Shown one piece after another: positions 7,256-14,661 of a stretch of DNA of 18,476 nucleotides. Source of the stretch: ZC4RG30 sp031424095 (lineage in GTDB: Bacteria > Pseudomonadota > Gammaproteobacteria > Steroidobacterales > Steroidobacteraceae). Location: contig JANPGU010000078.1 in NCBI GenBank assembly GCA_031424095.1, positions 1 through 18,476 of the forward strand. The letters are read 5' to 3'. Numbering within the stretch: the first letter of the stretch is position 1; each line of letters opens with the position of its first letter. Made by a program: the position numbers and the translations under genes. The notes beneath the pieces were generated by a model. It saw nothing but the letters and a program-made list of their open reading frames with translations, was not told where the DNA came from and searched no databases.

Positions 7256-8454
7256 CAGGCTGCGGGCTTCAACTGGCCGGCAAGCTTTCCCAGCGCCTCG
7301 ATCATCCGCGAGATATCCGCCTCGCTGTGCGCAGCCGACAGGCTGATGCGCACGATGTTGAGCCCCGCGGGAGTCGACGGCGGCACCATCAGGTTGGTGT
7401 AGATGCCGGCATCGAGCAGACCCTGCCAGAGCGCGATGGCGGCCTCACGCTCATCGAACACCAGCGCCGTCACCGGACCGGGATCCGTGGATCCCACGCG
7501 GTAGCCCTGCTGATTGACCGCTGCGTAGAAACGATGGATATGGCCCCACAGCCGTGCGCGCAGATCGTCACCGCTGAGCAACCGCTTGAGTGCCGCATGC
7601 GTCGCGGCGATCACCGGCGGCGGTGGCGACGCCGTGAACAGATACGGGCGACTGGCCATGCGCAGCAGCTCGAAATCCGCATGCCGGCTGACGCAGAAGC
7701 CGCCCACTCCGCCCAGGCTCTTCGAAAAAGTGCCCAGTACGAAATCGACCCGATCCAGCAGGCCGAGTTCGGCACAGATGCCCAGGCCCTTTGGACCGAA
7801 CATCCCGAAGGAATGCGCCTCATCCACGATCAACATCGCGCCGAAGCGTTCGCTGACCGCGACGAATTCCTGCAGCGGCGCGCGATCACCCAGCACGCTG
7901 TACAGACTCTCGACCACCACCAGCGTGCGCTTGGCATCCTCGCCCAGCCGCTCCAGGCGCCGCGCCAGGTTCTCCGGATCGTTGTGGCGGAAACGGATGG
8001 TGGTAGCGGAGCTCAGCTTGCAGGCATCGTGGATGCTGGCGTGACCATCTGCATCCACCAACAGGTAATCGCCCTGCCCGGCCAGCGCCGAGATGGCCCC
8101 AAGATTGGCCTGGTAGCCGGTGGAAAAAACAATGCATGATGGCCAGCCGAATGCGTCAGCGAACTCGCGCTCCAGTGCGCGATGGCCAGCGTAGTTGCCG
8201 CTGGCCATGCGCGAACCGGTGGTGCCCGTGCCCAGCGCTTCAACGGCCTTGATTGCCGCCGCGCGGCAATCCGCATCGAAGGTCATGCCCAGGTAATTGT
8301 TGGTGCCCGCCAGCAGCACGCGCCGGCCATCGATGGTGGCCTCGGTGGCGGAATGCACCGCATCCATCGGCGTCGCGATCGAAGGCACCCTGCCGCGCCC
8401 AGTCAGTGCAGCCCGCAATTCCGCGAGCGGCGCAAACTTCGACAACAGATTCAT
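7255..8454 (-). CDS. spt: Serine palmitoyltransferase-like alpha-oxoamine synthase
   Basis: This 399-residue fold-type I PLP enzyme should condense an amino acid with an acyl thioester, with decarboxylation; in the Spt case L-serine plus acyl-ACP gives a 3-keto long-chain base. Visible features are the PLP lysine K245 in G-T-F-S-K-S-L-G-G, the D-E-A-H-S-F-G motif contacting the cofactor, D-G-H-A-S-I-H-D with the ring-stacking His, and G-T-G-T-T-G-S-R near the N-terminus. The length equals typical bacterial Spt. The frame is open to 8490, but ATG 8454 overlaps the ACP stop (ATGA) and gives the conserved start. Relatives (KBL, BioF, ALA synthase) share these motifs. A dedicated ACP and fatty-acid ligase in the same operon, and a ceramide-synthase-like gene nearby, favour Spt. 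Confidence 0.82.
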   Translation of the reverse strand: MNLLSKFAPLAELRAALTGRGRVPSIATPMDAVHSATEATIDGRRVLLAGTNNYLGMTFDADCRAAAIKAVEALGTGTTGSRMASGNYAGHRALEREFADAFGWPSCIVFSTGYQANLGAISALAGQGDYLLVDADGHASIHDACKLSSATTIRFRHNDPENLARRLERLGEDAKRTLVVVESLYSVLGDRAPLQEFVAVSERFGAMLIVDEAHSFGMFGPKGLGICAELGLLDRVDFVLGTFSKSLGGVGGFCVSRHADFELLRMASRPYLFTASPPPPVIAATHAALKRLLSGDDLRARLWGHIHRFYAAVNQQGYRVGSTDPGPVTALVFDEREAAIALWQGLLDAGIYTNLMVPPSTPAGLNIVRISLSAAHSEADISRMIEALGKLAGQLKPAA

Positions 8455-8705
8455 GCGGGGCCTGCAACCACGCGGCGGACACTGTCGCAAAGCTGGTCGA
8501 GCGTGCGCGCCTCGGCAATCGTTGCCACGGGAATCGAAATGTCGAGGTGATCCTCGATCTCCATGATCATGTCCATTACCTGCGCGGAATCGAGTCCGAG
8601 CTCACTGGCCAGATGGGTGCTGCCATCGACGATGCCGATGTCCGGGCAGGCGACCTTCAATGCCTCGCGCACAACGCGTTCCACCTGATCGATTGTCTCG
8701 GGCAT
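8451..8705 (-). CDS. Acyl carrier protein dedicated to the sphingolipid operon
   Basis: This 84-residue acidic helical protein carries the phosphopantetheine motif G-L-D-S-A-Q-V-M-D, with S40 as the attachment serine, followed by the typical acidic helix (M-E-I-E-D-H-L) and I-S-I-P turn. It has normal ACP length. It starts three bases after the ligase stop and its TGA overlaps the spt ATG, so all three are likely one transcript with coupled translation. The inferred role is to receive the fatty acyl group activated by the ligase and present it to Spt, as the AcpR protein does in the Caulobacter sphingolipid cluster. A general fatty-acid-synthesis ACP would normally sit beside fabD, fabG or fabF, which are absent. 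Confidence 0.9.
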   Translation of the reverse strand: MPETIDQVERVVREALKVACPDIGIVDGSTHLASELGLDSAQVMDMIMEIEDHLDISIPVATIAEARTLDQLCDSVRRVVAGPA

Positions 8706-8708
8706 GGG

Positions 8709-10538
8709 TCAGGCCGCAACCGGCCGGCGGCCGCCGTCGCTCACCAGAAAACGCACATGCACGGCTTCACGCAACCGCTCTTCATCGTGGCGCTCGAGGA
8801 ATTCCTTGCGAGTCACGCTGCGCGACAACTTGCCCGATGAGGTGCGCGGCAACGTATGCGGCGGCACCAGTTCAATCAGGCAGCGGATGCCGAATTCCAC
8901 CGAGATGGCCTCGTGCAGTCGGTCGGCCAGCTCCGCCTGTGTCCTGGGATCCTGCTCCCGGCATTGCACCACCAGTACAGCCACTTCAGTGCCATCACTG
9001 CCCGGAACAGAAAACGCGGAGGCATCGGTGGGACGCACTTCCGGCTGCTGCTCGGCGAGGTTCTCCAGATCCTGCGGCCAGATGTTGCGACCGTTGATGA
9101 TCAGCAGATCCTTGGCGCGGCCCGTGAGGTACAGCGAACCCGCCACGCGATAACCCAAATCGCCGGTATTCAGCCAGCCATCGGCCGACAGCACTTCGGC
9201 GGTGGCATCCGGTGAGTTGTAGTAACCGCTCATCACGCTGGGGCTGCGCAGGAACAGACGCCCCACCTGCCGCTCCTGCAGGAAGTGTCCGTCGTCGTCG
9301 CGCACTACCACTTCAAAGCCTGGCAGCGGTGCGCCGCAGTTGATGAAACCCTTGCGGCGCGACGGCGAACCTTCTTCCAGCGGCAGCGCCTCGCCGGTAT
9401 CGGACAGCAGATCGCCGTCGATGTAATCGATCTGCATGCCGCCGCCGATGGGCGCAAAACTGACCGCCAGTGCGCATTCCGCCATGCCGTAGCAAGGCAG
9501 GAACGCGGAAGGCTTGAAGCCCGCCGGCGCCAGCGCCTCGGCAAAGGCATTCAGCCATTCGGGATGGATCATTTCGGCACCGACGCCAGCCACGCGCCAG
9601 GCAGACAGGTCGAGCGACTCGGTGTCCTTGGCGGTGATGCGGCGCGCTGCCAGGGCATAGCCGAATGGCGGACTGAACGAGATCGTCGTGCGGTTCTGCG
9701 ACAGCAGTTTCAGCCACAGGCGCGGCCGCATCGCGAATTCACGCGAACCCATGAAATCGCAGGAACGCTGCGTTGCCATGCAGCCCAGCACAATGCCCAC
9801 CAGACCCATGTCGTGGTAGTAAGGCAGCCAGGAGCAGAAGCGGTCCTCCTGCGTCAGCCGGAAACCATGATTGAAGATGGCTTCGAGGTTATGCAGCGCC
9901 GAAGCCTGGGTGATCATGGTGCCGCGCGGGAAGCGCGTGCTGCCCGAGGTGTACTGCATGTACGCCAGTTCATCCACCGTCGGCGGAGCCGGCAGCTCGC
10001 CCTTGTCTTCCAGTGCCAGGAAGTCGTCGAGCGTGCCGGTGACCTGCACCGGCAGGTCGCTGGCGGCTTCGCGCAGCAATTCGATGAAATCGACCGGCGC
10101 AAATGCCGCGGAGGCACGGCAATCAAGCACCATCTGGCGCAGGTGCCGCACATAGGCTTCGTGGCCGCCAAGATGTATCGCAGCCGGCAGCGGCACGGGC
10201 ACCAACGCCGCGTACTGGCAGGCATAGAACATGACTGCGAAATCGGGATGGGTGTGGGCAACCAGGGCCACGCGCGCGCCGCGACCCAGGCCCTGCAGGC
10301 GGCGCGCCAGCGCGCGTGCCCGTTCGCGCAATTCGCGATACGACAGCGCTTTAGTCAGCTCACCACGACCGTTGTAGTAATTGAAGCCTGTTTGCCCGGC
10401 CGCGGCGTAGTCCAGAGCTTCGGTCAGCGTGGAAAATTCCGCGCGACGCAGGTCTAGCCCGCTGGCCGTCGGTGTCGGCACGTTCTGTAAAACCAAGTTA
10501 CCGTCCAATTCAGGGCGCCAGGCCGGCTCTCCAACCAC
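8709..10538 (-). CDS. Fatty-acyl-AMP / acyl-ACP ligase (ANL superfamily, FAAL-like)
   Basis: This 609-residue adenylate-forming enzyme shows the P-loop-like A3 motif at Y196 (Y-T-S-G-S-T, then R-F-P-R-G), L-P-Y-Y-H-D-M-G-L, C-Y-G-M-A-E-C, D-G-W-L-N-T-G-D-L-G-Y, G-R-A-K-D-L-L-I-I-N-G-R-N and the C-terminal catalytic lysine K570 in T-S-S-G-K. The R-N-I-W-P-Q-D-L-E wording and W-L-P-Y-Y-H-D-M-G resemble fatty-acyl-AMP ligases that load an ACP rather than CoA. It is first in a ligase-ACP-Spt operon, matching the acyl-ACP synthetase (AasR) role in bacterial sphingolipid synthesis. The start is uncertain: the frame opens with GTG 10538, with no clear Shine-Dalgarno and an AT-rich TATAAG overlapping it (10538-10543, - strand). 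A downstream TTG (10508 or 10496) would shorten it by 10-14 residues. Confidence 0.85.
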   Translation of the reverse strand: MVGEPAWRPELDGNLVLQNVPTPTASGLDLRRAEFSTLTEALDYAAAGQTGFNYYNGRGELTKALSYRELRERARALARRLQGLGRGARVALVAHTHPDFAVMFYACQYAALVPVPLPAAIHLGGHEAYVRHLRQMVLDCRASAAFAPVDFIELLREAASDLPVQVTGTLDDFLALEDKGELPAPPTVDELAYMQYTSGSTRFPRGTMITQASALHNLEAIFNHGFRLTQEDRFCSWLPYYHDMGLVGIVLGCMATQRSCDFMGSREFAMRPRLWLKLLSQNRTTISFSPPFGYALAARRITAKDTESLDLSAWRVAGVGAEMIHPEWLNAFAEALAPAGFKPSAFLPCYGMAECALAVSFAPIGGGMQIDYIDGDLLSDTGEALPLEEGSPSRRKGFINCGAPLPGFEVVVRDDDGHFLQERQVGRLFLRSPSVMSGYYNSPDATAEVLSADGWLNTGDLGYRVAGSLYLTGRAKDLLIINGRNIWPQDLENLAEQQPEVRPTDASAFSVPGSDGTEVAVLVVQCREQDPRTQAELADRLHEAISVEFGIRCLIELVPPHTLPRTSSGKLSRSVTRKEFLERHDEERLREAVHVRFLVSDGGRRPVAA

Positions 10539-10756
10539 TTATATTGGTTAAATTTAGTGTGGCGGAAGCGCCAGCGCAATTTCTTTGCAACATGGATGTG
10601 ATGGACAGCAAGACTGTCCCGCAATGGGCGCGAATCATACCTGTTCCTGACCCCAATAAAGAGGGGGTCCCGCTCAATTGAGGAGGTGTGACCGGGTTTA
10701 AAGCACCCGTATTACTGTCTGTGTACACTTCGCAATCCCATTTAACAGGTCGACCT
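10539..10756. promoter_or_regulatory. Divergent regulatory region with three inverted repeats
   Basis: This is the only substantial spacer in the lipid locus, lying between the divergent ligase and nucleotidyltransferase genes. It holds an AT-rich patch (10540-10560) beside the ligase start; GGACAG (10603-10608) / CTGTCC (10614-10619) with a 5-nt spacer; GACCCC (10649-10654) / GGGGTC (10664-10669) with a 9-nt loop; and the palindrome CTCAATTGAG (10673-10682). A near-perfect Shine-Dalgarno AGGAGG (10681-10686) overlaps the last palindrome. These are candidate operator or leader-hairpin elements; I could not pick a convincing -35/-10 pair on either strand. Confidence 0.45.
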
Positions 10757-11536
10757 GTGAACGTCGCAGAAAAACAACATAAGGCCATCATACTGGCTGC
10801 CGGGCAGGGAAGTCGCTTGCTTCCCCACACGGAGAACCTGCCGAAATGTCTGCTCGATCTGGCCGGCCGCTCGATGCTTGCCTGGCAGCTGCTGGGACTT
10901 GCTACTGCCGGTGTCAGCGAAGCGGTCGTGGTCACTGGCTTCCGCTCCGATCTGGTGGAAGCCACCCTCCCCGGCATCACGCCGCGGGGCATGCAGGTGC
11001 GCACCGTGTTCAACCCCTTCTACAAGGTGGCCGACAACCTTGCCAGTTGCTGGATGGTGCGCGCGGACCTTGCCGGGCCTTCCCTGATCCTCAACGGCGA
11101 TACGCTGTTCGATCCGGAAATCGCCCGGCGGCTGCTGGCAGCGCCTGACGCAGCCATTACGGTCACCATTGACCGCAAGGCCGTCTATGACGAGGACGAC
11201 ATGAAGGTGATCTCCGCGGGCGACAAACTGACCGCCATCGGCAAAAAGCTGCCCATGGGAGAAATCACCGGTGAATCCATCGGCTTCCTGCGTTTCAGCG
11301 CCCCGGGTGCAGCGGTATTCGTGGCTGAGCTGGAGCGCACCATGCGCACGCTGGAAGGCGCCAGCCTGTGGTACCTCTCTGCCATCAACCGGCTCGCTGC
11401 TACCGTAGACGTGCGTACGGCATCCATCGAAGGGCTGGACTGGGCGGAGCTGGATTTCCCCGCCGACCTTGAACAATGCCGCGCCATCGCCGGCGCCTGG
11501 TCGCGCCGCGGCAACAGCGCGGCCGCCAACGCCTGA
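10757..11536 (+). CDS. LicC-like nucleotidyltransferase (CTP:phosphoalcohol or sugar-phosphate type)
   Basis: This 259-residue single-domain NTP transferase carries the N-terminal signature L-A-A-G-Q-G-S-R (G16-x-G-x-R20) with K30 in L-P-K-C-L, and the metal-binding L-N-G-D-T-L-F-D. It then has D-D-M-K-V and G-E-S-I-G-F-L-R-F, and ends with W-A-E-L-D-F-P-A-D-L. This pattern fits the phosphocholine-cytidylyltransferase-like branch rather than hexose pyrophosphorylases, so it probably makes a CDP-activated small phosphoalcohol. The substrate is unknown. The frame is open from GTG 10688, which sits one base after AGGAGG. GTG 10757 (AGG seven bases upstream) was preferred because the nucleotide-binding motif normally lies within about 15 residues of the start. 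It is divergent from the ligase and convergent with the MobA-like gene. Confidence 0.85.
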   Translation: MNVAEKQHKAIILAAGQGSRLLPHTENLPKCLLDLAGRSMLAWQLLGLATAGVSEAVVVTGFRSDLVEATLPGITPRGMQVRTVFNPFYKVADNLASCWMVRADLAGPSLILNGDTLFDPEIARRLLAAPDAAITVTIDRKAVYDEDDMKVISAGDKLTAIGKKLPMGEITGESIGFLRFSAPGAAVFVAELERTMRTLEGASLWYLSAINRLAATVDVRTASIEGLDWAELDFPADLEQCRAIAGAWSRRGNSAAANA

Positions 11537-11577
11537 CCCTGGGATCGCAAGCGCGCAAGTTGCACGCACACTGTGGT

Positions 11578-12360
11578 TCATCCTGAGGCGGATCCCCGGC
11601 CGATGAGCTGCCGCACCAGGTCAAGGTCTGCCGGCTTGTCGACATCGATGGCAGCACGCCCATCGCTCAACGTGACGGCGGCTATTCGACTGCCAGACAG
11701 TATTCCCAGGCGAGTCAGCGCGGATGCCAGACTCAGCCAGCCAAACCTGTAACGCAGTACATACAGCAGGCCCAGCCGCCGCAGCAGCGACAGCGGCCGC
11801 TTGCGCGCTGCTTCCATCTGCTGCCAGAGCTGCACCACACCCATGGCCGCGTCGTTGCGCAGCAGGAAGAGGTTGCAGCCCGAGTAATCGCCATCGGCGA
11901 ACCGCAGCCAGGTGCGGCTTGTGCCGGGCGCCGCCACCAATACCGCCTCGCGCCTTGCCAGCGCCAAAACGGCATCGGCGCCCACGGTGCCCGCCAGCAG
12001 GAATTCGCTGATCCACTCCGGGCGCAGCAGCGCATGGTCGGCAGTGGTGACAAGCAGCGGCGTACCCAGCTGCAACATTGCCGCGGCCACGCTTGCGCTG
12101 GGCCCGCCCTGCGCGGGCAGCAGTTCAACCGACTTGTGGAAAGCGGGCAGCGCGGCCATGACTTCCGGTCGATCGATCACGACGACCATGCGCGCCACCG
12201 CCGGCGCGGCATCCAGTGCCGCCAGCACGCGCGCCAGCATCGGGACGCCACCAATCTCGATCAGTGCCTTGTGCGAAACGCCAGCATAAGCAGCCAGCGG
12301 ATCGCCACCGGCGCGGGTCCCGGCCAGCACCAGAGCGGTGAGCCCCGCCGCTGCCGTCAC
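11578..12360 (-). CDS. MobA-like nucleotidyltransferase
   Basis: This 260-residue NTP transferase has the N-terminal motif L-V-L-A-G-T-R-A-G-G-D-P-L followed by S-H-K-A-L-I-E-I-G-G-V-P-M-L, the modified P-loop and lysine of MobA-type enzymes. T-T-A-D-H-A-L-L is a plausible metal-binding segment, D-Y-S-G-C-N-L-F follows in the middle, and I-D-V-D-K-P-A-D-L-D-L closes the domain as in this family. The frame is open to 12456, but GTG 12360 overlaps the stop of the upstream ceramide-synthase-like gene (GTGA) and begins right before the motif. The pterin-guanylyl role of true MobA is unlikely here. I infer activation of a head-group precursor, comparable with the phosphoglycerate cytidylyltransferase (CpgD) described for Caulobacter phosphosphingolipids. 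The substrate cannot be read from the sequence. Confidence 0.82.
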   Translation of the reverse strand: MTAAAGLTALVLAGTRAGGDPLAAYAGVSHKALIEIGGVPMLARVLAALDAAPAVARMVVVIDRPEVMAALPAFHKSVELLPAQGGPSASVAAAMLQLGTPLLVTTADHALLRPEWISEFLLAGTVGADAVLALARREAVLVAAPGTSRTWLRFADGDYSGCNLFLLRNDAAMGVVQLWQQMEAARKRPLSLLRRLGLLYVLRYRFGWLSLASALTRLGILSGSRIAAVTLSDGRAAIDVDKPADLDLVRQLIGRGSASG

Positions 12361-13481
12361 GACAGCGACTTCTCGTACAAGCGATAGGTCTTGTAGGCCA
12401 CTGCGCCCAGCGCCTCGATAATGCGTCGCATGGCGCGATTGTCCTCGAGGATCCACGACAGCTCGATTTGCTGCATCTTCTTCTCGATGGCGCCCTTGTG
12501 CATGCTGTCGATGATCATGAACGGCACCATGCCGGCAGCAAGGCCACCGCCGAAACTGCGCCGCACGCCCATCAAGGGCACTCGACCGGTGCGCGTGCCG
12601 CGCTTGAGCCGCAGCAGCAGCTTGATCCAGTTGAATGGCAGCAGTCTGCCGCCGAAGTCACGGATCGCCTCGTTGAGGTTGGGAAGCAGGATGCCGAAGC
12701 CGATCGCCTGGCCGTTGTATTCGACAATCGCGGTGAAACGCTTGTCGATGAGGGGCTTCAGGCCCTTGGCCATGTGCTTGAGCTCGGCGTCGGTAAACGG
12801 CACGAAGCCCCAGTTCTGGCTCCAGGCATCGTTGAAGATTTCCATGACCAGATCGAATTCGCGATTGAAGTTCGACATGTCGATCGGGCGCACGGTCATG
12901 CCGACGGACTGCAGGCGCGCCATCATCTTCTGCACCTGCGGCGGCATGCCGGTAGCCATGTCGAACAGATACGCGATGACGTCCTTGGCCTTGGCATAAC
13001 CCAGCCGCTCGATCTGCCCTGCCGCGTAGGGGGCGTCGTGTGACATGAAGATCATCGGCGGTGTATTGAACCCGTCGATCAAAAGGCCGGTTTCCTCGTT
13101 GATCGTCAGGTTGAAGGGGCCCTGCACGCGGCTGCGGCCGCGTTCGCGCAACCAGCGCTCGGCGGCTGCAAACAACGCCGCATACACAGCCGCATCATCT
13201 TCAGCTGCAATCATGCCGAAATGGCCGAGATCGCGCTCCTTCAGCAGCTCGTCAATCTGCGCGCTGATGCGGCCGACGTCGCAGCCGTCGCGCACTGCCA
13301 GAAAGAGCTGCACCTTGGCATGCTCGAAAAATGGATTCTTGCCCGGCGACAGCGCATCCAGCCGCTCCATCATGAGCGGAGTCACGAAGTTTGGATCGCC
13401 GGCCGCCAGCCTTGCCGGCAGGCGGATGAATCGCTTCAGTTCGGCGGGCGTGCTGACGGGCACGATGCGAAGTTCGCTCAA
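12357..13481 (-). CDS. bcerS: GNAT-like N-acyltransferase, candidate bacterial ceramide synthase (bCerS)
   Basis: This 374-residue protein resembles the family often annotated 'GNAT/YghO-like' that includes Caulobacter bCerS, which N-acylates the long-chain base. Visible features are R-L-P-A-R-L-A-A-G-D-P-N-F-V-T-P-L near the N-terminus, F-L-A-V-R-D as the opening GNAT strand, G-P-F-N-L-T-I-N-E-E-T-G-L-L-I-D-G-F (about 120-140), P-P-M-I-F-M-S-H-D, and a C-terminal acyltransferase half ending in E-L-S-W-I-L-E-D-N. There is no signal peptide. The start is TTG 13481, supported by AGGGGA six bases upstream; no ATG lies near. It follows lptG by 115 bp and overlaps the MobA-like gene. The family assignment is from recognition of the motif set; location in an Spt locus strengthens the ceramide role. 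In Caulobacter this enzyme acts before CerR on the keto base. Confidence 0.78.
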   Translation of the reverse strand: MSELRIVPVSTPAELKRFIRLPARLAAGDPNFVTPLMMERLDALSPGKNPFFEHAKVQLFLAVRDGCDVGRISAQIDELLKERDLGHFGMIAAEDDAAVYAALFAAAERWLRERGRSRVQGPFNLTINEETGLLIDGFNTPPMIFMSHDAPYAAGQIERLGYAKAKDVIAYLFDMATGMPPQVQKMMARLQSVGMTVRPIDMSNFNREFDLVMEIFNDAWSQNWGFVPFTDAELKHMAKGLKPLIDKRFTAIVEYNGQAIGFGILLPNLNEAIRDFGGRLLPFNWIKLLLRLKRGTRTGRVPLMGVRRSFGGGLAAGMVPFMIIDSMHKGAIEKKMQQIELSWILEDNRAMRRIIEALGAVAYKTYRLYEKSLS

Positions 13482-13596
13482 TTCCTGTCCCCTGAAATGC
13501 AGATACTGATCATGCCAGTCTCAACCGCGCATGCCTGGCCAGCACATCGTAGTTCCTGCAGAGGCCATGGCGGGTGAACGATTTGTAACGCACCGG
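13482..13596 (-). other. Short spacer between lptG and the bCerS-like gene
   Basis: These 115 bp are the only gap over 15 bp inside the second - strand gene set. No gene, T-tract or clear promoter is visible; an A-rich TACAAA lies close to the lptG end on the - strand. It could hold an internal promoter for the last two genes, but the sequence alone does not show it. The AGGGGA ribosome binding site of the downstream gene is at its right end in transcript order. Confidence 0.35.
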
Positions 13597-14661
13597 TCAG
13601 TGACGTTCGCAGCTGCGCAGCTGCCAGAAACCCAGCGCGGCGAACAGCAGCGGCGCGGCCGAAGCAGCCAGCCCCGGCGCGATCCGGCCACTGGTGCCTA
13701 AGGCGGAAAAAATGCCATCCACCAGCAGGAAACCGAGCCCCAGAGCGAGCGCGAGCAGTACGCGACCCCCGCCGCCGCCACGTTCCGAAACGATGGCTGC
13801 CGGCATTGCCAGCAGCATCATGATGAATACCGTGAATGGCGCAGTGAACGACTGCAGCAGCACGGTCTGATAGAAACTGCGCGGTCTGGTGCCCACGCGA
13901 TCGCCACCGATGACATCCGCCAGCGCAATGCTCGACAGATGCGGGTCGGCTGCATCCAGCTGCATGACATCGTCGGGACGCAGGTTGGACTGCCAGCTGC
14001 GCAACGGCTCCGCATCGGGTTTGAGGCCCGGCTCGACGTGCATGTCATGCGCGGCGCTGAGCTGCCACTGCGTGCCATCCCATTGCGCGCGCGCTGCGCG
14101 CGTGCGCAACAGCAGCAGGCCCTGCTCATCACGGGTATAGATGCGCACATCCAGCAACTGCCTGCCATCGGCGGAGTTGCGCTCGAACAGCACCACGCCA
14201 TTGCTGGTGCGCACCCACTGCGGATCGGGCGGCTTGCTCTCCAGCGGCACGGTGGAATCCCACCAGGACTTGAGGCTGGCTTCGGCCATGGGCACCAGCT
14301 TCTGGGTGAGCCCGAACTGCAGCAGTGCGAACAGGAATGGCACGGGCAGCAGATACATCAGCATCCGCCACAGACCGACCCCGGCGGTGCGCAGTGCGGT
14401 GATCTCGCGGCTGCGCGCCATGGCGTAGAACGCAGCCATGGAGCCAAGCAGTCCGGCCAGCGGCAGCGCCACCACCAGTTCGCTGGGAATGCGCAGCACC
14501 GCGTAGTGCAGCAACCCCGACAGGCCGAGCTTCCGGTCCAGCACCTCGGTGGTGACATCCAGCAGTTCCAGCAACTGCATCAGGCCGCTAAGTGCCAGCA
14601 GCAGGCCGAAGATCTGGCCAGCTATGCGGCGGCGCAGATAGGGCCCGAGGACGCGCTTCAC
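13597..14661 (-). CDS. lptG: LptG-like inner-membrane permease (YjgP/YjgQ family)
   Basis: This 354-residue membrane protein has LptG length. Three hydrophobic segments near the N-terminus (I-F-G-L-L-L-A-L-S-G-L-M; V-A-L-P-L-A-G-L-L-G-S-M; M-L-M-Y-L-L-P-V-P-F) flank the coupling helix region R-S-R-E-I-T-A-L-R-T-A-G-V. A periplasmic beta-jellyroll region (about 120-260, W-V-R-T-S-N-G-V-V-L-F) follows, then three more membrane helices. The family works with LptF and the ATPase LptB to extract a lipid from the inner membrane. GTG 14661 is chosen because it overlaps the LptF stop (GTGA) and precedes a K-R-V-L-G-P-Y-L start typical of the family; the longer upstream frame runs inside lptF. The residues that would separate LPS from another lipid cargo cannot be judged from this sequence alone. 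Confidence 0.9.
   Translation of the reverse strand: MKRVLGPYLRRRIAGQIFGLLLALSGLMQLLELLDVTTEVLDRKLGLSGLLHYAVLRIPSELVVALPLAGLLGSMAAFYAMARSREITALRTAGVGLWRMLMYLLPVPFLFALLQFGLTQKLVPMAEASLKSWWDSTVPLESKPPDPQWVRTSNGVVLFERNSADGRQLLDVRIYTRDEQGLLLLRTRAARAQWDGTQWQLSAAHDMHVEPGLKPDAEPLRSWQSNLRPDDVMQLDAADPHLSSIALADVIGGDRVGTRPRSFYQTVLLQSFTAPFTVFIMMLLAMPAAIVSERGGGGGRVLLALALGLGFLLVDGIFSALGTSGRIAPGLAASAAPLLFAALGFWQLRSCERH

Noticed and set aside
6850..8139. 429-codon open frame on the + strand crossing the atzF/spt junction
   Set aside because: It overlaps the conserved C-terminal domain of allophanate hydrolase in another frame and the body of Spt antisense; no recognisable protein features.
7255..8454. Spt-like gene as glycine C-acetyltransferase (kbl) or biotin synthesis enzyme (bioF)
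   Set aside because: No tdh or bio genes nearby, and a dedicated ACP plus fatty-acid ligase in the same operon fits Spt better; motifs alone do not exclude the alternatives.
10538..10566. Sigma-70 promoter for the ligase operon based on TATAAG at 10538-10543 (- strand)
   Set aside because: The hexamer overlaps the predicted start codon and the sequence 17 bp upstream has no -35 similarity.
11537..11577. Hairpin GCGCGCA/TGCACGC between the convergent nucleotidyltransferase genes as an intrinsic terminator
   Set aside because: The stem contains a mismatch and no T-tract follows on either strand; it may still pause transcription but the evidence is too thin to list it.
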